Below are positions 1 to 8,121 of a stretch of DNA of 51,604 nucleotides, one piece after another; within the stretch, counting starts at the first letter, position 1, and each line of letters starts with the position of its first letter. The stretch covers positions 1 to 51,604 of the forward strand of contig SHAK01000014.1 in NCBI GenBank assembly GCA_004213515.1, given 5' to 3'. Source of the stretch: Limisphaerales bacterium (GTDB lineage: Bacteria > Verrucomicrobiota > Verrucomicrobiia > Limisphaerales > UBA1096). A program made the translations under genes and the position numbers. Under the pieces are notes generated by a model. It saw only the letters and a list, made by a program, of their open reading frames with translations. It searched no databases and had not been told where the DNA came from.

Positions 1-138
1 CATTTTTGTAAAAAAAACTTCCTGAATTTAAAACCTGTATATAGTTTTATTAATTATTCCGGTTTATTATAAATTAGTGATTTTTTTCTGATGCTAATAA
101 AGCATTTATGCACGGTGTTTAGGTTGTTTTGATAAGTG

Positions 139-165
139 AAAAATAGAACGGCTTTAAGAGGTTCT
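139..165 (-). terminator. possible weak terminator after tRNA-His
   Basis: On the minus strand, downstream of the tRNA-His 3' end, a 5-bp stem (AGAAC with GTTCT) with an 11-base loop is followed by a T-rich run. The stem is short, so this is only a candidate. The rest of 1-185 is AT-rich and I see no gene in it. Confidence 0.25.
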
Positions 166-185
166 TTTTATCGTTTATTGAAGGA

Positions 186-261
186 TGGGGTGACCGACGG
201 GACTCGAACCCGCAACAACCAGAATCACAATCTGGGGCTCTACCTTTGAACTACGGCCACC
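186..261 (-). tRNA. tRNA-His (anticodon GTG)
   Basis: The reverse complement folds as a full cloverleaf. The acceptor stem is GTGGCCG with CGGTCAC (one G-U pair), preceded by the extra G(-1) typical of tRNA-His. The anticodon loop TTGTGAT carries GTG, the T arm contains GGTTCGAGTCC, the discriminator is C, and CCA is encoded at the 3' end (188-186). G(-1) and C73 are the two main identity elements for histidyl-tRNA synthetase. The gene stands alone and diverges from the DUF1549 gene at 412. Confidence 0.96.
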
Positions 262-273
262 ACAAAGAAGCGC

Positions 274-303
274 AACTTACTGTATTGTATTCCGAGCGGT
301 CAA
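274..303 (-). promoter_or_regulatory. possible promoter of tRNA-His
   Basis: On the minus strand TTGACC (303-298) is followed after 18 bases by TAAGTT (279-274), about a dozen bases before the mature tRNA start at 261. The -35 is good and the -10 is poor, so this is a guess based on position and the -35 match. Confidence 0.28.
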
Positions 304-411
304 GCCTACGTAGTAATTTGTAATTATATTTCAAGGAATTTAAATAAAAGAGCATTGAAATGCTTTATTGCTCAAGTCGATTCTATGGGTTAATTTTTTC
401 TCGTATTTACT

Positions 412-2883
412 GTGTTTGGCTATTTCCAATACCTATGTAATTTACAGAAGACTATATGGATTCTCTTCTTTTTTTTGTTTTTCGTTAAGTCATCTCCAGT
501 TGCGCGAGAATTTAAGGTCAATATTTTCCCGTCTGATATAAAATTATATGAGGGTTCACAGCAAATGCTTCTTATTAGTAAGCATTCAGATAGTGGATTT
601 ATAGATGATTTGTCTCGAAATGCTTCTTTAACAACTAGCAACCCAGCTGTTGCTATTGTACAAAATGGTATAATTAGAGCTGTTGGGGAGGGATTAGCTA
701 AAATCCGTGTAGAGGTTGATTCAAATGTTAGAAATGTTGATGTCATTGTTTTTCCTTCAACGGGCGATGAACGATTAAGTTTTGTCGGGAATGTGTTACC
801 AATTCTTTCTAAAGCAGGTTGTTCTGGTGGAAGTTGTCATGCCAAGCCTAATGGGCAAAACGGATTTTCCTTGTCAGTTTTTTCAAATGATCCGAAGTCT
901 GATTATCGAGAGGTTGTTAGGGATCAAAGAGGTCGTCGGGTTTTTCCAGCCCTTCCATCAGAAAGCTTGTTACTTAAAAAGCCAACACTAAAAGTAAAAC
1001 ATGAAGGAGGTCGTCGATTTACTGATGATTCTTATTTTTACAATGTTATTCATAAATGGATTGAGGAAGGGATGCTTTACAAACGTGTTGGTGAACCAAA
1101 TCTGATTGGAATTGATGTTTTTCCATTTGAACGGCGATATTTAAAATCCTCTTCTCAGCAACTTGTTGTCACCGCAAATTTCAGTGATGGAAGTAGTCGT
1201 GATGTTACACATTTAGCTGAATTTTCTTCTAATGAAAAAGAAGTAGCCAGAATTAATAGTGAGGGCATTTTGAATGTAGGTGACATAAATGGTGAAGGTA
1301 TTATTGTTGTTCGCTATCAAGGTAAAGTAGCTCTTTCTCGTGTTATTATTCCGACAGATAGCAAATTTTCAGACGATATTTATGCTGAGTTGCCAAAGAA
1401 TAATTTTATTGATGAAAAAGCATTAATTAGATTCAAGAAATTAGGGGTGTTGCCTAGTGATCTTTGTACGGATTCTGAATTTATACGCCGTGCATATATA
1501 GATGCATTAGGGGTGTTGCCGCTGGCTTCTGATGTGCGTGTTTTTCTCTCAGATCAGAGAAAGAATAAGCGAATGATTCTGATTAGTAAGTTGTTAGATG
1601 ATCCCCGTTATGCGGACACTTGGGCAAATCGTTGGGGGGATTTGTTTCGACCAAATATAGCTCGTGTAGGCTTGAAAAGTGCATATACCATTGATGATTG
1701 GATTCGCCAAAGTTTTGCTGAAAACAAACCTTATGATCAAATGGTTCGTGAAATTTTAACGGCTAAAGGAAGTACGCATAAAGTTGGTCCGACTGTGATT
1801 TATCGTACTCGAAGAGAACCCTCCACTCTCACAACCTTATTTAGTCAGGTTTTTCTTGGAGTTAGGCTCGAGTGCGCTAGATGTCACCATCATCCTAATG
1901 AGAAAATTAGTCAGACTGATTTTTATAGTTTTGCTGCGTTTTTTGCTGAACTGAAAAGAAAAGGAACAGGAATATCTCCTCCGATTTCTGCTGGCACAGA
2001 ATATTTCTATCATTCGCCAGGAGGTAAGGTTATGCATCCAGTCACTGGCCAAATAATGACACCAGCTCCGTTAGGAGGAACAAAGCTTATTACTCCCTCG
2101 GGAAAGGATCCTCGTTCTACTTTAGCTAATTGGATGATTGTTCCCGATAACCCTTACTTTGCTAAGGCGATGGTAAATCGTATTTGGGGGCAGTTTTTTG
2201 GTCGAGGGATTGTGCATCCAGTAGATGATTTTCGTGCATCTAATCCACCAGTAAACCCAGATATTCTAGATGCTCTTGCAAATGATTTTAGTAATAATGG
2301 TTATGACCTTAAAGATTTAATGAAGCGGATTATGGAATCAAGATTGTATCAGCTTAGCTCAACTCCAAATGATACTAATTTGGAGGATACTCGGAGTTTT
2401 TCTCGTTTTTATCGTCGTCGATTCAGTGCGGAAAATTTAGAGGATATTATTGAGCAAGTCACCGGAGTTGTTAATGAGTATTCAAATCTAAGATCAGATT
2501 CTCGTAAAGTAGAGCTTTGGACAACAAAGATGGATTCGCCCTTGCTTGAGTCTTTTGGTTTGCCCAATTCTAGTGAAAATTGCCCATGTGAACGTGATAA
2601 TCGTTCAAGCATAATACAGGCTTTGCACCTAATGAATTCAAATGAGCTGCAATTAAAATTAGCTGATAAAAATGGGCATGCGGCTAGATTGGTCAAAGCC
2701 GAGTATTCCCCAAGTAAGATTGTAGATGAAGTATACCTTATGCTATATAGTCGTTGGCCAACTGATGATGAGAAAGTGATCGCTGTAGAAGGGATTAACT
2801 CTTATAAAAATAACCGTAAAAAAGGAGTCGAGGATTTAATGTGGGCCTTGATAAATACGGCTGAGTTTGTTTTTAACCACTAA
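412..2883 (+). CDS. DUF1549/DUF1553 cytochrome-like surface protein with Ig-like domain
   Basis: Secreted protein of the PSCyt class typical of Planctomycetota and Verrucomicrobiota. Residues 1-31 form a signal peptide with a phenylalanine-rich core. Residues 35-115 resemble a BIG2 Ig-like domain, and a second Ig-like stretch lies near 235-315. Between the two is a haem-like motif C137-x4-C142-H143, spaced wider than standard CxxCH. DUF1549 follows (about 335-530), with CARCHHHP at 488-495, then DUF1553 (about 570-815). The only good start is GTG 412, since the next Met is at residue 52. The DUF1501 gene begins 5 bases after the stop, so the two are surely co-transcribed; such pairs are very common in this group. 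The biochemical role of the family is unproven, with exported redox or polysaccharide metabolism usually assumed. Confidence 0.9.
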   Translation: MFGYFQYLCNLQKTIWILFFFLFFVKSSPVAREFKVNIFPSDIKLYEGSQQMLLISKHSDSGFIDDLSRNASLTTSNPAVAIVQNGIIRAVGEGLAKIRVEVDSNVRNVDVIVFPSTGDERLSFVGNVLPILSKAGCSGGSCHAKPNGQNGFSLSVFSNDPKSDYREVVRDQRGRRVFPALPSESLLLKKPTLKVKHEGGRRFTDDSYFYNVIHKWIEEGMLYKRVGEPNLIGIDVFPFERRYLKSSSQQLVVTANFSDGSSRDVTHLAEFSSNEKEVARINSEGILNVGDINGEGIIVVRYQGKVALSRVIIPTDSKFSDDIYAELPKNNFIDEKALIRFKKLGVLPSDLCTDSEFIRRAYIDALGVLPLASDVRVFLSDQRKNKRMILISKLLDDPRYADTWANRWGDLFRPNIARVGLKSAYTIDDWIRQSFAENKPYDQMVREILTAKGSTHKVGPTVIYRTRREPSTLTTLFSQVFLGVRLECARCHHHPNEKISQTDFYSFAAFFAELKRKGTGISPPISAGTEYFYHSPGGKVMHPVTGQIMTPAPLGGTKLITPSGKDPRSTLANWMIVPDNPYFAKAMVNRIWGQFFGRGIVHPVDDFRASNPPVNPDILDALANDFSNNGYDLKDLMKRIMESRLYQLSSTPNDTNLEDTRSFSRFYRRRFSAENLEDIIEQVTGVVNEYSNLRSDSRKVELWTTKMDSPLLESFGLPNSSENCPCERDNRSSIIQALHLMNSNELQLKLADKNGHAARLVKAEYSPSKIVDEVYLMLYSRWPTDDEKVIAVEGINSYKNNRKKGVEDLMWALINTAEFVFNH

Positions 2884-2888
2884 AATTT

Positions 2889-4226
2889 ATGGAATCTCTA
2901 AATCTTAATTGTGCAGGTATAGGACGTCGTGACTTTATACAGTTAGGGGTGGGAGGCATACTGGGTTTAGGGATGGGGGATTTGATGAGCCTTCGTGCTG
3001 ATGCTGCAAGAGCAGCTGGAAAGCCTAATCCTGATAATATTAATTGTATTCTAGTTTGGCTTGATGGTGGGCCAACACATTTTGAAACATTTGATCCTAA
3101 GCCAGATGCTCCATCTGATGTTCGAGGTGAATTTAAACCTATACCTACGAATGTGGCAGGTGTTCATTTTTGTGAAACGGTGCCTAGGTTAGCACGGTCG
3201 CTTGATAAAATGGCAATTTTAAGATCAATTTGTCATAAGGATCCAAACCATGGTGGAGGTAATCACTATATGATGACTGGGGCTCCTACTCCAGTTCCGG
3301 TTAATTGTGGTTCTTCTGTTTCCTTTCATCCTTCTTTTGGTTCAATTGTTTCGCACATTAGAGGGGTAAAAGGAGGTTTGCCGTCCTATGCTACACTTCC
3401 TAGAAAATCTCGATCAGCTGGCCCTCATTTTCTTGGCGGGCAACATGCTCCATTTGTTATTGATGGGGACCCTAACAAGGAAGGGTATCGTGTCCGTGAT
3501 GTCGTTTTGCCTAAAAGTATTAGTGAGGGACGTGCTAATAATCGTCTCAAGTTGAGGGAATCTCTCGATAGAATGTTGAGAATAGTAGATGCTACAGCAG
3601 CTGACCCAACAATTGATTTTGATAGTTTTTACCAGCAAGGAATTGATTTGATTTCTTCTAATGATGCTCAAGCAGCATTTGATATAGGCAGAGAGTCGAA
3701 AGAAGTTAGAGATAGGTATGGACGCAATGATTTTGGGCAGCGTTTACTGTTGGCTCGAAGATTGAGCGAAGTGGGGGTTTCTTTTGTGACTGTATATAAT
3801 GGAGGTTGGGACCATCACACTAAGATTTTTCAAGACGGTTTTAAAAAGAAGATAGATAGGGTGGATCTAGGAATGTCAGCTTTGATTAATGACTTACACG
3901 AAAGAGGTCAGTTAGATAACACTTTGGTTTTACTTCTTGGTGAGTTTGGTCGAACTCCAAAAATTAATAAAGATGCTGGGCGAGATCATTGGCCTCATGC
4001 GATGTCTGTTTTAGTGGCGGGGGCGGGGGTTCCTGCTGGGCAGATTATTGGGGAGACGGATGTTAAAGGCTATTATGCTTCAGATAGAATATATTCACCT
4101 GAAGATTTTGCGTGTTCGATTTATACAAAAATGGGGATTAATCCAAAGAAGATATTACATACTAATACAGGCCGACCGCTGCCAATCGTAAATGGGGGGG
4201 CGCCAATAAAGGAGTTGTTCGGGTGA
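2889..4226 (+). CDS. DUF1501 family protein, Tat-exported
   Basis: DUF1501 proteins have an alkaline-phosphatase/sulfatase-like fold and nearly always sit beside DUF1549/DUF1553 genes, as here. The N-terminus carries a twin-arginine signal (GRRDFIQLGVGG, about residues 13-24), so it is probably exported folded. Metal-site-like motifs include LDGGPTHFETFDP near residues 58-70, DPNHGGGNHY near 118, GGWDHH near 305 and GEFGRTP near 352. The length (445 aa) is normal for the family. It overlaps the next gene by 4 bases (GTGA). The formylglycine CxPSR motif of true sulfatases is absent, so sulfatase activity should not be assumed; the true reaction is unknown. Confidence 0.9.
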   Translation: MESLNLNCAGIGRRDFIQLGVGGILGLGMGDLMSLRADAARAAGKPNPDNINCILVWLDGGPTHFETFDPKPDAPSDVRGEFKPIPTNVAGVHFCETVPRLARSLDKMAILRSICHKDPNHGGGNHYMMTGAPTPVPVNCGSSVSFHPSFGSIVSHIRGVKGGLPSYATLPRKSRSAGPHFLGGQHAPFVIDGDPNKEGYRVRDVVLPKSISEGRANNRLKLRESLDRMLRIVDATAADPTIDFDSFYQQGIDLISSNDAQAAFDIGRESKEVRDRYGRNDFGQRLLLARRLSEVGVSFVTVYNGGWDHHTKIFQDGFKKKIDRVDLGMSALINDLHERGQLDNTLVLLLGEFGRTPKINKDAGRDHWPHAMSVLVAGAGVPAGQIIGETDVKGYYASDRIYSPEDFACSIYTKMGINPKKILHTNTGRPLPIVNGGAPIKELFG

Positions 4227-5896
4227 TTCAGTTCCCTTTTGCAGCTCTGTCTGCGTTCTTAATTATATTTTTTGGAGTATCAGTGGTTTTCGCTAAGCCT
4301 CCATCTGTTACGAGTATATTCCCCTCTGGTGCTAGGCAGGGAGCAGAGTTAGAACTGAAGGTTGCAGATATACCAGAAATCTGGCCGAGTTATGTTTGGG
4401 TTGATCATTCTGGAATTGTATTTAAACCCAATAAAAACAAAAAAGGCGTTTACAATGTATCTGTGGATTTGAGCACACCTGTTGGCCCGCATTTAGTTCG
4501 CTTTTATAATAATGAAGGATCTTCAAAGCCTTGCATATTTTTTATTGGGTTAGCTGAGGAGATTGTTGAGAAAGAACCGAATGATAAATTAAATGCGTCA
4601 CAGTATGTTAAGAGCACACCAACCGTTGTTAATGGCCGGCTAGGCAAAAATGGGGATGTTGATGCTTTTACTGTTCGAGTCAATCGTGGGGAATGGATTG
4701 TAGCTCAATGTTTTTCATATTCATTAGATTCCCCAGTCGATTCTTTTATTCATTTACATAATGAAGAGGGTGTTAAGCTAGCTTTTGCACCTGATACTCA
4801 AAACATAGATCCCTTGCTAGCTTATCAAGTTAAAGAGACTGGTGACTACACCGTAACATTAGCTGGATTAATTTTCCCATTTAATGCTACAGCAAGATTT
4901 CATGGTAGTGAGCATACAGTCTATAGGATGACGATTAGTACTGGAGCTTTTGCAAGAAACACATATCCACTTGGTGTTAAACGTGGATTTGAGACGCCTG
5001 TTCATATGGAGGGTTGGGGTTTTGGAGATAAAGTTGGGGCGCGTGCTGCAGTAGTTAATATAGATAATCTTTCTTCTGTCGCTTGGTTAGGAGATTCAAA
5101 TCTTGCAGCACCAGTTCCTGTTTTGGTTGGTGATTTAAGTGGGAAATCTGAAACTGAGCCAAACAACACTCCTAATGCGGCTCTTAATTACAATTGGCCC
5201 TCTGCTATTCATGGTCGAATCAATTATGATGATGATGAAGATCGATTTAAAGTTTCTGCCCGAAAGGGAGACAATTTATTAATAGGAATAAGAGCATCAG
5301 AATTTAATTCATCACTTGATCCTGTTCTGAAAATTGAAGATCAAAACGGAAAGCTATTAGGGAGAGATGATGATTCAGGTAATAAGCAGGACGCTAAGCT
5401 TAATTGGAAGGCTCCAGCTGATGGGGAGTATTTGATTTCTGTAAGCGATTTAATTCGAACTGGAAGTGATTCTCATTTTTATCGTTTAGAGATAGACCAC
5501 CCTAGACCATCTTTGACTGCCATTCATTCTCCTGACCGATTAATAGTCGAAGCGGGAACTTCCTCTGAATTCACCGTAAAAATTAGTTTGCTGGGTGGGT
5601 TTTCAGGTGAGCCTTTTATTATTGTTCAAGGCTTGCCAGACGGTGTTAGTGCTCAAATTCCAGCTACAGAAAAAGGAGGGGATTTAACATTAAAGATAGT
5701 TGCAAGTGAAACAGCAAATGCTGCTAATGTTCCTCTTAAAATTCAGGTAATGGATCCTGATACAAATTTGATTTGCAGGTCTAATGCTTCAATAGGCATG
5801 GATAAAGCTGGTGGTGAGAGACTAATTAATGTTGTTGATCACTTATGGTTAACTGTAAAACCGAAGCAATCTGATCCCGAAAAATCACCAAAGTAA
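4223..5896 (+). CDS. secreted protein with two PPC domains
   Basis: Third gene of the operon, starting at a GTG that overlaps the DUF1501 stop. Residues 1-24 are a signal peptide ending near VFAKP. Two bacterial pre-peptidase C-terminal (PPC) beta-sandwich domains are visible: about 118-220, opening EKEPNDKLNAS, and about 310-425, opening ETEPNNTPNAA. The N-terminal 25-115 looks Ig- or IPT-like (GARQGAELELKV), and the C-terminal 430-550 is another beta-rich region. No protease or hydrolase catalytic domain is present. The likely role is a surface or periplasmic binding/adaptor partner of the DUF1549 and DUF1501 proteins. The operon arrangement is recurrent in this phylum; its function is inferred only. 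Confidence 0.82.
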   Translation: MIQFPFAALSAFLIIFFGVSVVFAKPPSVTSIFPSGARQGAELELKVADIPEIWPSYVWVDHSGIVFKPNKNKKGVYNVSVDLSTPVGPHLVRFYNNEGSSKPCIFFIGLAEEIVEKEPNDKLNASQYVKSTPTVVNGRLGKNGDVDAFTVRVNRGEWIVAQCFSYSLDSPVDSFIHLHNEEGVKLAFAPDTQNIDPLLAYQVKETGDYTVTLAGLIFPFNATARFHGSEHTVYRMTISTGAFARNTYPLGVKRGFETPVHMEGWGFGDKVGARAAVVNIDNLSSVAWLGDSNLAAPVPVLVGDLSGKSETEPNNTPNAALNYNWPSAIHGRINYDDDEDRFKVSARKGDNLLIGIRASEFNSSLDPVLKIEDQNGKLLGRDDDSGNKQDAKLNWKAPADGEYLISVSDLIRTGSDSHFYRLEIDHPRPSLTAIHSPDRLIVEAGTSSEFTVKISLLGGFSGEPFIIVQGLPDGVSAQIPATEKGGDLTLKIVASETANAANVPLKIQVMDPDTNLICRSNASIGMDKAGGERLINVVDHLWLTVKPKQSDPEKSPK

Positions 5897-5971
5897 TAAA
5901 TCTTTTATTTATCTAGTTTTTTTCTTTTTCTTGAAAAGGATATAGAGATCACTACGATTCTTCTTCTTGGT

Positions 5972-6049
5972 CGGGATGTAGCGTAGCCTGGTTAGCGCGC
6001 TGCACTGGGGGTGCAGAGGTCGGGAGTTCAAATCTCCCCATCCCGACCA
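5972..6049 (+). tRNA. tRNA-Pro (anticodon GGG)
   Basis: A full cloverleaf: acceptor stem CGGGATG with CATCCCG, anticodon stem CTGCA/TGCAG with loop CTGGGGG giving anticodon GGG, T arm with GTTCAAATC, discriminator A and encoded CCA ending at 6049. It reads CCC and CCU codons. It lies in the gap between the PPC gene and the small-protein cluster. Confidence 0.96.
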
Positions 6050-6134
6050 TTACTGTTTATTAACATTTCCTTTCTTCGCTCTATTAAAAGTTTTTTCCTT
6101 TCTTTTTTAATCTTCGGTGGTTTCTTATTTTGTT

Positions 6135-6224
6135 ATGCCAACTTCTTTTTTAGTTATAATCAGTTCAATTGTTATTGGTTTGTTGATTGTTGCTGTTTTT
6201 GTAATTTATAAAAGTCGCAATTAA
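6135..6224 (+). CDS. candidate 29-residue membrane microprotein
   Basis: A short reading frame encoding MPTSFLVIISSIVIGLLIVA followed by VFVIYKSRN. It has one strongly hydrophobic helix (about residues 5-24) and a positive C-terminus, which is the usual look of a bacterial single-pass small protein. It lies 85 bases after tRNA-Pro and 33 bases before a small lipoprotein. There is no strong Shine-Dalgarno sequence (GGTGG lies about 15 bases upstream). In such AT-rich DNA a hydrophobic 29-codon frame can arise by chance, so this is tentative. Confidence 0.35.
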   Translation: MPTSFLVIISSIVIGLLIVAVFVIYKSRN

Positions 6225-6257
6225 TTTTTTTAGTTATTTCTTAATTTAGTATTTGTA

Positions 6258-6422
6258 GTGAAACATATATCAATAATAGTAATTTTAATTGGGACTGTTT
6301 ATTTGTCAGGATGCGAGAGTTTGGAGTCAAAATTCGATCAGCGAATGAAATGGAAAAAATTTCGTGAAGAATCTCCGAATCCACCAATGACGCCATTTAA
6401 AAAATGGCCTGCCGAAAATTAA
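6258..6422 (+). CDS. small lipoprotein (54 residues)
   Basis: Starts at GTG 6258. The N-terminus is a compact lipoprotein signal ending in the lipobox LSGC with Cys19. The 35-residue mature part is charged and proline-rich (ESPNPPMTPFKKWP), so it is probably a small membrane-anchored peptide facing the periplasm. The lipobox makes it more convincing than its length suggests. It precedes the ankyrin lipoprotein by 42 bases on the same strand and may share its transcript. No family recognised. Confidence 0.6.
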   Translation: MKHISIIVILIGTVYLSGCESLESKFDQRMKWKKFREESPNPPMTPFKKWPAEN

Positions 6423-6464
6423 ACATAAAATAGTAATGCTGTTTTTTTGTTTTAAAGTCTTATT

Positions 6465-7145
6465 ATGTTTCCCGTTAAAAAGATTTTATTTAAATTAATC
6501 ACCCTAATTTTTTTGATAGGGTGTGGGAAACCTTCTGTTTATGAAGCTGTGGTAGATGGGGATATGGAAACTGTAAAGTTACATTTATCAGCTGGCGTAG
6601 ATGTCGATTCAGCTGGCGTAGATGATTCCCATAGAGGTAAAACTTTATTAGGTCTTGCTGTTTCAAATGGTCACAATGAAATTGCTGAACTGCTTATAAA
6701 TAATGGTGCAGCTGTAGACAAAAGTGCTGGGCCTTTAAAGTGGGCTCCTTTGCATTTTGCCGTTTGGAAAGAGCAGGGGGATCTCGTTGAATTATTAATA
6801 TCAAAAAAAGCTAATATAAATTCCATTGATGTAAATGGTAGTACCGCTTTACATTTTGCTGCTTTTGATGGGACTCAAGAAATAGTTTCATTATTAATAG
6901 CTAAAGGCGCAGACATTAATGCAAAGAACTTTATCGGGCGGACTCCGTTGCATAATGCAGCAAGTAAGGGGCCAGCAGAATTAATTGAATTGCTGATAAA
7001 TAATGGTGCGGATGTTAATGCTTTAGATAATCAAGGTAGATCCCCAGTGGATTTTTCATTTTGTTGTGGAGGAGTTGACACAGATATTTCAAAATTACTT
7101 CGAGAACTTGGTGGTAATGATGGGGTAGATTCTGAGGGTAAATGA
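6465..7145 (+). CDS. ankyrin-repeat lipoprotein
   Basis: A lipoprotein signal ends at LIGC with Cys20. About five ankyrin repeats follow: a degenerate one near 26-60, then GKTLLGLAVSNGHNEIAELL, WAPLHFAVWKEQGDLVELL, STALHFAAFDGTQEIVSLL and RTPLHNAASKGPAELIELL, ending in a partial repeat. These form a stacked helical protein-binding surface, here anchored to a membrane and probably facing the periplasm. The partner is unknown. A second, longer protein of the same kind is encoded at 32331-33152. Confidence 0.88.
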   Translation: MFPVKKILFKLITLIFLIGCGKPSVYEAVVDGDMETVKLHLSAGVDVDSAGVDDSHRGKTLLGLAVSNGHNEIAELLINNGAAVDKSAGPLKWAPLHFAVWKEQGDLVELLISKKANINSIDVNGSTALHFAAFDGTQEIVSLLIAKGADINAKNFIGRTPLHNAASKGPAELIELLINNGADVNALDNQGRSPVDFSFCCGGVDTDISKLLRELGGNDGVDSEGK

Positions 7146-7218
7146 GCTTTATTTTTTTTCAAAAAGATGCCAATTTGTTTATGGATCGTTTGTTATTTCT
7201 ATCCATTTAATTATAATC

Positions 7219-7338
7219 ATGTCTGAATCTAAAGACTCAAAACAATGGTTCCCATATTGGGTTTCGTTACTAATGCTTATTTTGTGGCCGGTACCACTTA
7301 TCATAGTTCTTTTAATATGGAGTCCAGCATTAAAATAA
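7219..7338 (+). CDS. candidate 39-residue membrane protein
   Basis: An ATG frame beginning MSESKDSKQWFPYWVSLLML with a hydrophobic helix rich in W, P, L and I (about residues 13-35) and a short LK tail. The polar, charged N-terminus and single helix suggest an inner-membrane small protein. It begins 74 bases after the ankyrin lipoprotein and precedes the DUF1080 gene. No family recognised and no strong ribosome binding site, but its composition is more protein-like than random AT-rich DNA. Confidence 0.45.
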   Translation: MSESKDSKQWFPYWVSLLMLILWPVPLIIVLLIWSPALK

Positions 7339-7404
7339 TTAAGTTCCTTGAATCTAATTAGTTTTTCATTGACTCGAAGCTGTTAAGTATTAAAGAGTTT
7401 GGCC

Positions 7405-8055
7405 GTGAACAAGCTAACAATTACACTTTTATTTTCCTTGTTATTCAGTGCATCTAATTTTGCAGCGGATAAAAAGTACAAGGCCATTTTTGATGGCAAA
7501 ACTTTGGAGGGATGGACTCAGCGAAACGGTACTGCTACATATCGAGTTGAGAAGAAATCAGTAGTTGGTAAAACAAATGAGGGTAGCCCCAATTCGTTTT
7601 TATGCAGTGATAAGGAGTATGGTAATTTCGATCTTATTTTTGAGGTGAAGGTAGATGATAAGCTTAATTCAGGCGTGCAGATACGTTCTCAAACAAAAGG
7701 GGGTCCTAAGGGTCGTGTAAATGGGCCGCAAGTTGAAATTGAGGCTAGTGGTAAAAATGGTGCCGAGGCCGGTTATATTTACGGTGAAGCAGCAGGGGGT
7801 TGGATGACTCCAGCAGACAAGCTTAAACCTCACAAACACTTTAAAGATGGGAAATGGAATAAATATCGAGTTGTGGCTGATGGTGCTAATATAAAAGTTT
7901 GGATAAACGGTGCGGTTGTATCTGATTTAAATCACGAAGAGAAATACAAAAGTCATCCTAAAGGATTTATTGGGCTGCAAGTTCATAGTATTGGTAGAGG
8001 ATCAGGGCCATATGAAGTCCGTTGGAGAAAAATTAAAATCAAAGAGCTCGACTAA
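7405..8055 (+). CDS. DUF1080 (3-keto-disaccharide hydrolase-like) secreted protein
   Basis: DUF1080 proteins are concanavalin-like beta-sandwich domains; characterised members act as 3-keto-glucoside hydrolases or lyases. Diagnostic parts are FDGKTLEGW near residue 28, a central NSGVQIRSQ near 90, and the end motif GFIGLQVHSIGRGSGPYEVRWRKIKI split over 190-215. A signal peptide covers about 1-20, cleaved after NFA. I chose GTG 7405, which has AAAGAG 7 bases upstream, over the in-frame TTG at 7399. The single-domain length of about 216 aa is normal. A strong terminator follows, so it is separate from the sulfatase downstream. Confidence 0.9.
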   Translation: MNKLTITLLFSLLFSASNFAADKKYKAIFDGKTLEGWTQRNGTATYRVEKKSVVGKTNEGSPNSFLCSDKEYGNFDLIFEVKVDDKLNSGVQIRSQTKGGPKGRVNGPQVEIEASGKNGAEAGYIYGEAAGGWMTPADKLKPHKHFKDGKWNKYRVVADGANIKVWINGAVVSDLNHEEKYKSHPKGFIGLQVHSIGRGSGPYEVRWRKIKIKELD

Positions 8056-8073
8056 ATAGTTTTCTGAATAATT

Positions 8074-8108
8074 TAAAAAAACACGAAATTTATTTTCGTG
8101 TTTTTTTT
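8074..8108 (+). terminator. intrinsic terminator after DUF1080 gene
   Basis: AAAAAACACGAAA pairs perfectly with TTTCGTGTTTTTT around a short loop, continuing into a run of T. The A-rich 5' arm and T-rich 3' arm make it a possible bidirectional terminator. It rules out a GTG at 8098 as the start of the next gene, because that codon lies inside the hairpin. Confidence 0.8.
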
Positions 8109-8121
8109 ACATTTTTTTTAT

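Noticed and set aside
2889-4226. DUF1501 protein as an active sulfatase
   Set aside because: The fold is related, but the formylglycine CxPSR/CxASR motif found in the seven true sulfatases is absent.
6011-6211. 66-codon open frame starting inside tRNA-Pro
   Set aside because: It begins in the tRNA anticodon region and reads phenylalanine- and cysteine-rich sequence with no family likeness; it is a chance frame over AT-rich DNA.
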